The position numbers and the translations under genes were made by a program. DNA of 12,690 nucleotides, from positions 1 through 12,690 of the forward strand of contig CANQBY010000018.1 of the NCBI GenBank assembly GCA_947589695.1, written 5' to 3'. Shown one piece after another: positions 6,556 through 12,690 of the stretch (its first letter is position 1; each line of letters starts with the position of its first letter). Source of the DNA: an uncultured Bacilli bacterium (lineage in GTDB: Bacteria; Bacillota_I; Bacilli_A; RF39; UBA660). Under the pieces are notes generated by a model that searched no databases, was not told the origin of the DNA, and was given only the letters and a program-made list of their open reading frames with translations.

Positions 6556-7431
6556 TTATTTATTTTGAAGAGATTTAATTTGTTTTATAGTTAAACCTGT
6601 TACATCAGCGATTTGACTTAAGGTTAAATTTGTAGTTAATAATTTTAGAGCTAAAGTTTCTTTATCTTTTTCTCTTTCTTGTTTTAGACGGACATTAAGT
6701 TCTTTTTGGAGACGGGTATTAAGTTCTTTTTTAATACCGGCTTCAATACCATAATAAATATATTCTTCCGCATATCTTTGAAAGTTTTTTTGACCATTTT
6801 CCCTATTCCATTCTTTTACAAATCTTAAAGTATTTTCCATGATTACATCACCCTTTCCGATTAATTCCATTTCTTTAATATTTTTAGCTTTAATAAACCT
6901 TAACCATTTTATTAATCTTTTGTCGTTATATACATTATACCTGATTTTTGGTATCATATCAAGTCTTATTAAATACATCTCTAAGTCTCCATTATCGAGT
7001 ACTTTTTCGGTGAATTTAGGTCGAAAGTTATAAGTATTTATAAGTTTATTATTAGATTTAAAACTACTATTAATAAAATTAAGACAGATTACTTTTTTTA
7101 TTTCTTCATATTTATAATCTTTTACTTTTAATTCACTACTATATAAACGACACATATAACTTAAACTTTTTTTATATTCTCTTTTTGTAAAATTATTTTT
7201 ATACATTTCTAAAATAAGAATATTACCACTTTTTAAAGTAACCAAAAGATCACAATAATAAGCTTTAATTTTTTTAGTACCAGCGATTAAATATTTTTGA
7301 GGAGAAATATCAATAGCTTCAATTTGTTCATTAATGTTTAGATAAGCAAAAAAAGAATTTATTAAATCTTCTAAAATATACTTATGAGAAAAAACAAATT
7401 TAAAAGTTAAATCATCCGTAAGATTAGACAT
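6556..7431 (-). CDS. Rpn-type PD-(D/E)XK nuclease family protein (PDDEXK_2, transposase-like)
   Basis: A 291-residue protein of the Rpn/PDDEXK_2 family (recombination-promoting nucleases, often labelled transposases). Seen, from ATG 7431: LTDDLTFKFVFSHKYILEDL at the N-terminus, the usual opening of the family. The core YYCDLLVTLKSGNILILEMY follows, with the putative catalytic Asp at about 61 and Glu at 75. A charged, probably coiled segment comes next (about 215-260), and then a short helix-turn-helix-like tail (LSQIADVTGLTIKQIKSL). The family usually has E-x-Q at the active site; here it is EMYK, so activity is uncertain. The coiled part contains a 24-base tandem duplication. An in-frame GTG at 7449 lacks a ribosome binding site; ATG 7431 has GAAGGGAAG about 8 bases upstream. 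No confident promoter is visible. No partner gene indicates a toxin-antitoxin pair. Confidence 0.82.
   Translation of the reverse strand: MSNLTDDLTFKFVFSHKYILEDLINSFFAYLNINEQIEAIDISPQKYLIAGTKKIKAYYCDLLVTLKSGNILILEMYKNNFTKREYKKSLSYMCRLYSSELKVKDYKYEEIKKVICLNFINSSFKSNNKLINTYNFRPKFTEKVLDNGDLEMYLIRLDMIPKIRYNVYNDKRLIKWLRFIKAKNIKEMELIGKGDVIMENTLRFVKEWNRENGQKNFQRYAEEYIYYGIEAGIKKELNTRLQKELNVRLKQEREKDKETLALKLLTTNLTLSQIADVTGLTIKQIKSLQNK
6686..6733. repeat. Two tandem 24-base units inside the Rpn-type gene
   Basis: Units 6686-6709 and 6710-6733 share AGACGG..ATTAAGTTCTTTTT with three or four mismatches. They are in frame and encode KELNTRLQ and KELNVRLK, extending the coiled segment by eight residues. 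This looks like a recent slippage or unequal-crossing duplication. Confidence 0.75.
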
Positions 7432-7528
7432 AAGTAAACTTCCCTTCACTTATATTTATTACCCTTAAACTTGCTATTTCCTTCTTTTTGAGATATTTTA
7501 CGAACAAATTGGCAGATTTTTAGCAAAT

Positions 7529-7554
7529 AAAAAAGCTTTAAGGGAATAAAGCTT
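7529..7554 (-). terminator. Terminator after mutM
   Basis: AAGCTTTA (7547-7554) and TAAAGCTT (7533-7540) form an 8-base-pair stem with a 6-base loop, followed by T residues on the minus strand. The stem includes two bases of the mutM stop codon. It closes the polA-peptidase-mutM operon. Confidence 0.85.
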
Positions 7555-8371
7555 ATTTTTGACAATGGGGACAATAATAAGTACTGCGACCTCCAATTTT
7601 AATATTTTTAATGGGAGTATTACAGATAGGACATGGTTCGCCAGCTTTTTTATGCACTTTTAGTTTTTGTTGAAATCTACCTGTTACTCCAAGACTGGAA
7701 GTATAACTTTTAATGGTTGTGCCACCCATTTTGATAGCTTCTTTAATAATTTCGGCGCTACCTTTTACAATTAAGTCACATTCTTCTTTGGTTACTTTAC
7801 AAGCTTCCTTTAAAGGGTTTAGATGAGCATAAAACATAACTTCATTAACATAAATATTACCAAGACCACTGATGATGGTTTGATCTAATAAAACAGTTTT
7901 GATAGGTAATTTTTTATTTTTAAATTTGGTTAATAAATAGGAACTTGTTAAATTAGGATCACCGGGTTCTAAACCTTGTTTTTTAATACTTTCCGTATTT
8001 TCTAAATCGGCTTTTAAAATGAGATTCATTCGACCAAATTTTCTAGTATCATGATATCTTAGAGTAGTATGATCTTTAAAAGTAATAATTACATGTTCAT
8101 GTTTTTCTTTTGGTAAGTTTTGATCTTTAATAAAGAATTTACCTTCCATACGAAGATGCGATAATAAATAACGATCTTCCGTTTCAAAAATTAACCATTT
8201 ACCTCTTCTTTTAATATCAATAAAACTTTTATTTATTAAATCCTTTTTAAAATTTTTAAGATTACTTTCAATCATGGGTTCATAAAAAACTTCGACATTT
8301 TGAATGGGTTTATTTAAAATACTTTTCTTTAGAGTATTTCGTACTGTTTCGACTTCCGCGATTTCGGGCAT
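7553..8371 (-). CDS. mutM: Formamidopyrimidine-DNA glycosylase
   Basis: A 272-residue base-excision repair enzyme (Fpg/MutM) that removes 8-oxoguanine and ring-opened purines and nicks the abasic site. Seen: MPEIAEVETVRNTL at the N-terminus, with Pro2 as nucleophile and Glu3; RRGKWL with the conserved Lys58; HDTRKFGRM; the helix-two-turn-helix block LDQTIISGLGNIYVNE; GGTTIKSYTSSLG; and a C-terminal zinc finger with C247/C250 and C267/C270 and Arg262 between them. The usual family opening is MPELPEVET; the change of the second Pro to Ala is mild. The start at 8371 has AGGAGG 7 bases upstream and lies 12 bases after the preceding metallopeptidase gene. It is the third gene of the polA operon; polA and mutM are also neighbours in Bacillus. 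Confidence 0.97.
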   Translation of the reverse strand: MPEIAEVETVRNTLKKSILNKPIQNVEVFYEPMIESNLKNFKKDLINKSFIDIKRRGKWLIFETEDRYLLSHLRMEGKFFIKDQNLPKEKHEHVIITFKDHTTLRYHDTRKFGRMNLILKADLENTESIKKQGLEPGDPNLTSSYLLTKFKNKKLPIKTVLLDQTIISGLGNIYVNEVMFYAHLNPLKEACKVTKEECDLIVKGSAEIIKEAIKMGGTTIKSYTSSLGVTGRFQQKLKVHKKAGEPCPICNTPIKNIKIGGRSTYYCPHCQK

Positions 8372-8383
8372 AATTATTCCTCC

Positions 8384-9313
8384 TTATAAATTTTTTGAAC
8401 GAGCTTCATCAATATCTTTCATTAAGGGTAGATATTCATTTTTGATAGTTGCATTTAGTTCACTGCTAGTTTGGTGCATTTTTTGAGGATCAAATATTTC
8501 ACTATACATTTTTAATGATAATTTATAAATTTGATCACAGATTGAGTCTAGACTTACATAAGCATCAGGTTTTAAAAGAGTATCTAATTCCTTAATTAAG
8601 TTAGCTTTTTCATTTAAAATTTGAGCATTTAATACATATTCTTTTAAATGGTATTTTTCCATTAAAGTACGGGCAATAACATTAATAACACCATAACCAC
8701 TTACTTGATAATGCGGATTAACAATTAGGCGGGCAATATCTTCTTCTATAACTGAAGTTAAACCTTCTTCTAAGCCAATACTTTTTTCCGAAATTAAAGT
8801 TTTGGTTACTTTACCATCTTGGTAAGTTAATTTTTCTTTAGTTTCGATTAACCCACTTCTAGTAGTTAAAATATCTTGGGTAATAGTGCATTCTTCATAA
8901 TAACTTTTAATTAAATGAGATAATTCGTGAATTAAAACAGTTTTACTATATTCAGAATCAAAACTAGGAGCACTAACTGCCACGATTCTTTTAATGGCCG
9001 TAATCTTAAAACTCTCGGTAGAAGAATCATATTCAATAACAGGATAGTTTTGATATACTCCTGAAGCTCTTTTTAAATCCCCAGCATTTACAAGGCCAAA
9101 GTTATCTTGATCTATTAATCCTTGATGTATTAATTCATCATAAATATTAGAACAAAGAACGATAGGAGTATTTAGTAAAGCTTCATAGATAATAGGTTCT
9201 TTATCTATACCAAAATACTTAATAAACTCAGGATAGAGTTGTCTTAAAAGAGTAGCTAATTTAGCATCATAATTAAATTTGGTTATAATATTTTCGACAT
9301 TATTTGGCATCAT
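8384..9313 (-). CDS. Putative HExxH zinc metallopeptidase between polA and mutM
   Basis: A 309-residue protein that I cannot assign to a named family. From ATG 9313, TVLIHELSHLIKSYYEE carries HExxH (H129, E130, H133). About 50 residues later GLEEGLTS (E182, E183) offers a likely third zinc ligand, as in gluzincin-type peptidases. No signal peptide or membrane segment is seen, so it should be cytoplasmic. The N-terminal 120 residues and C-terminal helical third show no motif I recognise. It resembles ImmA/IrrE proteases only in the HELxH motif. The start lies inside the 3' end of polA: GGAAAGGA at 9319-9326 serves ATG 9313 or the adjacent ATG 9310, giving a 14-base overlap and probable translational coupling. 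mutM follows after 12 bases. Fixed placement in a DNA repair operon suggests, but does not show, a related role. Confidence 0.8.
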   Translation of the reverse strand: MMPNNVENIITKFNYDAKLATLLRQLYPEFIKYFGIDKEPIIYEALLNTPIVLCSNIYDELIHQGLIDQDNFGLVNAGDLKRASGVYQNYPVIEYDSSTESFKITAIKRIVAVSAPSFDSEYSKTVLIHELSHLIKSYYEECTITQDILTTRSGLIETKEKLTYQDGKVTKTLISEKSIGLEEGLTSVIEEDIARLIVNPHYQVSGYGVINVIARTLMEKYHLKEYVLNAQILNEKANLIKELDTLLKPDAYVSLDSICDQIYKLSLKMYSEIFDPQKMHQTSSELNATIKNEYLPLMKDIDEARSKNL

Positions 9314-11876
9314 ATAAATCCTTTCCCATGGCAATACCTACTTTTAAAGGTACGGATAATTTAATAACATTTTCCATAACATTTTTAACAATATTGGTAA
9401 CTACTTCAACTTCTTCTTTAACCGTATCAATTACTAATTCATCATGAATTTGTAAAACCATTTTACTTTGAATATTTTGACGTTTAAATTCTTCATATAC
9501 CAAAACCATGGCTTTTTTAATAATATCCGCGCTGGTTCCTTGAATTGGAGTATTAAGAGCAATTCTTTCGCCAGATTGTCTTACCATATAATTACGATTA
9601 TTTAATTCTTCAATGGTTCTTTTGCGATTAAATAAAGTGCGAACATAACCATTTTGATAAGCTTCTTTAATAATATTATCCATATAATTTTTAACACCGG
9701 GATATAATTCATAATATTTATTGATAAACTTAGCTGCTTCTTTAGTATCAATATTTAAGTTTTCCCCTAAACCAAAACCACTGATACCATAAACAATACC
9801 AAAAATAACAGCTTTCGCGGTGGAACGCATTAATTTAGTAACATCTTTTTCCGAAACACCATAAATATCCGCGGCAACTTTGGTATGAATATCTTGATCA
9901 TTTTGAAAAGCGGCGATAAGTTCCGGACTACCGGAGATATGAGCTAAAATCCGCAGTTCAATTTGGGAATAATCAATACTTAAGAATAAATCATTGGTCG
10001 GAATAAAAGCTCGTCTTACTTTTCTTCCCTCTTCCCCTCTTACAGGGATATTTTGAAGATTTGGTTCGACACTAGATAAGCGACCCGTTCTGGTTAGAGT
10101 TTGTTTAAAGATAGTATGAATTTTATTATCCGGAAATTTCGCATTTTCTAAACTAATGGTATAAGTTGATAAGATTTTACTATAATTACGATAATCTAAA
10201 ATTAAATCAATTATCGGATGTCTATTTCGAAGTTTTTGTAAAGTAGCTGCATCAGTTTTATACCCTTTTTGAGTTTTTTTACCAGTAGCAATACCTAATT
10301 TACCAAAAATTACTTCACCTAGTTGTTTAGGACTTTGAATATTAAATTCACAACCGGCCATATTATAAATTTCTTTAGTAATAATATCTAATTTAACAGT
10401 AGCTTCTTCTTTTATTTCATCTAAGACGTTACTATCAATTTTAACACCAACATATTCCATATCGGCTAGAACATAAGTAAGAGGCATTTCAATATCTTTA
10501 AATAAATCATACATGCTTTCTTTTTTAAGTTCATTAATATAAGTATCACGAGTATTATAGATAAAACGAGCTTTTAAAATTAAATCATTTTTTAAAGTCG
10601 TTAAATCACTAAAATTAGCTTTTTTATTATCTTCAAAGAAAGTAACATTAAGACCTTCAGGGTGCATAAGATAAGCGATATCATCTTTGGTAAAACCATT
10701 TAAGAGATAAGCACTAATCATTAAATCATAATTACAAATTAAAGGTTCCGCATTAGATCTTTTTCGTAAAACTTCTAAAGCTTTCGCATTATAAGTATAG
10801 ACTACTTTATCTTTTAAAAGAGGAAATAAATCTTGAAAAAATTCCGGTTTTAAATAATAGTTATTAGTTTTATCACTTAAAGCAATACCTAATAAGTTAC
10901 CTTTATGATAATTTTCATTATCGAGTTCCACATAGATACTTACTTCATTACCTAAATTTAAAGAATTTAAATCGGTAACTTCTTTAAAATCAAGATTAGC
11001 TTGGGAAACTTCTTTTTTGGTAAAGTTTTTTAAAAGAGAATAAAATTCTAAATCTTCGTAGATCTCTCTTAGTTTATCTTCTTGTTCACCATGATAAATA
11101 ATATCATCAAAAGTAATATTTAGAGGAACATCACGGTAGATTGTGGCAATATCTTTACTCATAAAAGCATTTTCTTTGTCAGTTTCTAACTTTTCTTTGG
11201 TTTTACCTTTTATACAAGCAAGATTTTCATAAATTCCTTCGAGAGAATTATATTCTTGAAGAAGTTTTAAAGCCGTTTTTTCGCCAATTCCTTTAACGCC
11301 AGGAATATTATCAGAGGAATCGCCGGCGAGAGCTTTTAAATCAATAATTTTAAGAGGATCAATGCCATAATCAGCTTTAAAAGTTTCAGGATTATATTTG
11401 ATATACCCACTTTGTTTTAATAATTTAACATCGACAACGGGACTAATTAATTGTAATAAATCCCGATCACTAGAAATAATAGTCGCATCATATTCGGGAT
11501 CTAAATCGGCCATTTTAGCTAAAGTACCAATAATATCATCTGCTTCATATGGGGCTAGTTCTAAATATTTAATTCCCATGGCTGTTAAAATATCCCGGGC
11601 AATCGGCATTTGTTTTATTAAATCATCAGGAGTAGCTTGTCTTCCCTCTTTATAAAAATCATATTTTTCTTTCCGAAAATTTTTACCAATATCAAAAGCA
11701 ACAGCAATATAAACAGGTTTTTCTTCATTTAGTATTTTATTAATCATACTTACAAAACCATATAAAGCATTAGTAGGAAAACCCTTGGAATTACGCATGA
11801 TATTTCCAGTATATGCGGTTGCATAATAGCTTCTAAACATTAAATTATTTCCATCAACTAAGATAACTCTCTTCAT
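9300..11876 (-). CDS. polA: DNA polymerase I
   Basis: An 858-residue polymerase for Okazaki fragment processing and repair synthesis. The 5'-3' exonuclease domain covers about residues 1-290: LVDGNNLMFRSYYA, YEADDIIGTLA, SSDRDLLQL, and DSSDNIPGVKGIGEKTA in the helix-3-turn-helix region. The middle domain (about 300-450) has lost the DEDDy proofreading residues: the usual DTET position reads VELDNEN, so 3'-5' exonuclease activity is probably absent, as in Bacillus. The polymerase domain has motif A LSIDYSQIELRIL (D635), motif B RSTAKAVIFGIVYG (R684, K688, F692, Y696) and motif C QIHDELVID (D812). Motif B has Ile691 where Asn is usual. The ATG follows AGGTGG. A -10-like TATAAT lies just upstream. 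The 3' end overlaps the metallopeptidase gene by 14 bases. Confidence 0.98.
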   Translation of the reverse strand: MKRVILVDGNNLMFRSYYATAYTGNIMRNSKGFPTNALYGFVSMINKILNEEKPVYIAVAFDIGKNFRKEKYDFYKEGRQATPDDLIKQMPIARDILTAMGIKYLELAPYEADDIIGTLAKMADLDPEYDATIISSDRDLLQLISPVVDVKLLKQSGYIKYNPETFKADYGIDPLKIIDLKALAGDSSDNIPGVKGIGEKTALKLLQEYNSLEGIYENLACIKGKTKEKLETDKENAFMSKDIATIYRDVPLNITFDDIIYHGEQEDKLREIYEDLEFYSLLKNFTKKEVSQANLDFKEVTDLNSLNLGNEVSIYVELDNENYHKGNLLGIALSDKTNNYYLKPEFFQDLFPLLKDKVVYTYNAKALEVLRKRSNAEPLICNYDLMISAYLLNGFTKDDIAYLMHPEGLNVTFFEDNKKANFSDLTTLKNDLILKARFIYNTRDTYINELKKESMYDLFKDIEMPLTYVLADMEYVGVKIDSNVLDEIKEEATVKLDIITKEIYNMAGCEFNIQSPKQLGEVIFGKLGIATGKKTQKGYKTDAATLQKLRNRHPIIDLILDYRNYSKILSTYTISLENAKFPDNKIHTIFKQTLTRTGRLSSVEPNLQNIPVRGEEGRKVRRAFIPTNDLFLSIDYSQIELRILAHISGSPELIAAFQNDQDIHTKVAADIYGVSEKDVTKLMRSTAKAVIFGIVYGISGFGLGENLNIDTKEAAKFINKYYELYPGVKNYMDNIIKEAYQNGYVRTLFNRKRTIEELNNRNYMVRQSGERIALNTPIQGTSADIIKKAMVLVYEEFKRQNIQSKMVLQIHDELVIDTVKEEVEVVTNIVKNVMENVIKLSVPLKVGIAMGKDLYDAK

Positions 11877-11894
11877 TATTTACCACCTAATCTA

Positions 11895-11900
11895 ATTATA
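11895..11900 (-). promoter_or_regulatory. Probable -10 box of the polA operon promoter
   Basis: TATAAT on the minus strand, about 19 bases before the polA ATG. The -35 region is poor: an A-tract and a T/C-rich stretch lie at that distance. It sits directly after the glycosyltransferase terminator, as expected for a new transcript. Confidence 0.5.
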
Positions 11901-11924
11901 CAATAATTTTTTTTATTAGAAAAG

Positions 11925-11949
11925 AAAAAAGACATTAATTTAACGTCTT
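11925..11949 (-). terminator. Terminator of the glycosyltransferase gene
   Basis: AAGACGTTA (11941-11949) pairs with TAATGTCTT (11929-11937) through nine base pairs including one G-U, with a 3-base loop and a T run. The 5' arm is coding sequence and the 3' arm contains the stop codon. Confidence 0.85.
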
Positions 11950-12690
11950 ATTGTTATTTAAGGTTTCTTGATAGATTCTTAAAGCTTCTTTAGTGATTGC
12001 TTCAGCACTATAACGATCAGCAACACTTCTTAGATAATTAACATCATATTTAGCAAGATTTTCATATACTTTTATAATACTTTCGGCTAAAGCTTCATAA
12101 TCCCCAATATCCACCAAAGCACCACATTTTTCATCAATGTATTCTTCAGGGCCTAAACATTTCGTGGAGACAACAGGCATACCACTGGCAAGAGCTTCAA
12201 TACCCGGGATACAAAAAGTTTCTTTAAGACTCGCAATAACAAAAATATTATGTTTAACTAAAATATCGGCAATTTCTTGTTTATTTTTTTGACCTACGAA
12301 AGAAACATAGTTATCCATTTTAAGATTATGGCAAATATTTTGATAATACTCGGCTTTAAAGCCATCACCCACGATGGTTAAGGTAGCTTGATAGCCTTTT
12401 TCAATAATTATTTTTAAAGCTTGAATGATTTTATCAATTTCTTTTCCCTCTCTTAAAGCAGAAACGGTAACTAATTTTAAATTAGAAACTAAAGAACGCT
12501 TTTTATTAAAAATAGTGGTATCTACTAAATTAGGTAAAACTTCAGATTTACCACCCATGGCAATAATTTCATTAGTCATAAATTTACTAACTGTCGTAAA
12601 TGTACTATTTGCTAAAACATATTTACCGAATGGTTCATATTCATTATTAAAAAATCTCTTAAAATAACTAGCATGTTCAGTTACAACAAC
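11935..12690 (-). CDS. Glycosyltransferase family 4 (GT-B fold), C-terminal part (cut by window edge)
   Basis: The frame is open to base 12690, giving 251 visible residues. An ATG at 12579 is internal: the 37 codons before it read VVVTEHASYFKRF and YEPFGKYVLANSTF, which is typical GT4 sequence (end of the N-terminal Rossmann domain and linker). The C-terminal domain shows PNLVDTTIF, LVTVSALREGKEIDKIIQAL (GT4 nucleotide-sugar region), ATLTIVGDG, VSFVGQ and the E-x7-E motif ETFCIPGIE followed by ALASGMPVVST, then DIGDYEALAESI. The enzyme transfers a sugar from a nucleotide donor to an acceptor for envelope glycolipid, capsule or polysaccharide; donor and acceptor cannot be told. It is a retaining family with no membrane segment in the visible part. 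It is closed by its own terminator before polA, so it belongs to a separate unit to the right. Confidence 0.92.
   Translation of the reverse strand, partial: VVVTEHASYFKRFFNNEYEPFGKYVLANSTFTTVSKFMTNEIIAMGGKSEVLPNLVDTTIFNKKRSLVSNLKLVTVSALREGKEIDKIIQALKIIIEKGYQATLTIVGDGFKAEYYQNICHNLKMDNYVSFVGQKNKQEIADILVKHNIFVIASLKETFCIPGIEALASGMPVVSTKCLGPEEYIDEKCGALVDIGDYEALAESIIKVYENLAKYDVNYLRSVADRYSAEAITKEALRIYQETLNNNKTLN

Noticed and set aside
4895..7431. A defence island formed by the DUF1016 fragment and the Rpn-type gene
   Set aside because: They are separated by the housekeeping gene tmcAL, belong to different transcription units, and one is truncated; no other defence genes or integrase are present.
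9314..9334. Upstream ATG start for the metallopeptidase inside polA
   Set aside because: The GGAAAGGA site lies downstream of that ATG and fits the starts at 9313 or 9310.

Overview
The window is a low-GC, AT-rich stretch with strong Shine-Dalgarno sites, sigma-A-type promoters, a T-box leader and Bacillus-like gene neighbourhoods (tmcAL/yceD/rpmF and polA/mutM). This points to a Bacillota genome, probably Bacilli or a Mollicutes-like lineage. TGG encodes Trp and TGA is used as a stop, so the code is standard bacterial. I cannot name the species.

Layout, left to right. At 1-1042 (-) is the 5' part of valS, cut by the window edge. It sits directly behind a NUDIX hydrolase gene (1046-1564, -), and both lie behind a T-box leader (about 1586-1775, -) with a readable valine specifier (GTT), an antiterminator/terminator pair and a clear promoter. 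Next is a large gene for a membrane-anchored, internally duplicated WG-repeat-like surface protein (1825-4035, -). The yceD-rpmF pair follows (4126-4801, -), then a truncated DUF1016-N gene (4895-5206, -), and divergently tmcAL/ylbM (5325-6437, +). The DUF1016 fragment has its own promoter and ribosome binding site and lies between tmcAL and yceD, which are direct neighbours in Bacillus. A long perfect hairpin ends tmcAL and probably also serves the converging Rpn-type nuclease gene (6556-7431, -). A DNA metabolism operon follows on the minus strand: polA (9300-11876), an unrecognised HExxH metallopeptidase-like gene (8384-9313) overlapping the polA end, and mutM (7553-8371) closed by a terminator. 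The right edge holds the C-terminal part of a GT4-type glycosyltransferase (11935-12690, -).

Most content is housekeeping: translation (ValS, L32, YceD, TmcAL), DNA replication and repair (PolA, MutM) and envelope (glycosyltransferase, WG-like protein). The accessory or unexplained parts are the NUDIX gene under tRNA-Val control, the duplicated surface protein, the two PD-(D/E)XK-type elements on either side of tmcAL, and the metallopeptidase inserted between polA and mutM. I see no CRISPR array, tRNA, rRNA, insertion sequence or clear new multi-gene system. No gene-free stretch exceeds 300 bases. The longest is the 260-base T-box region, which is explained.
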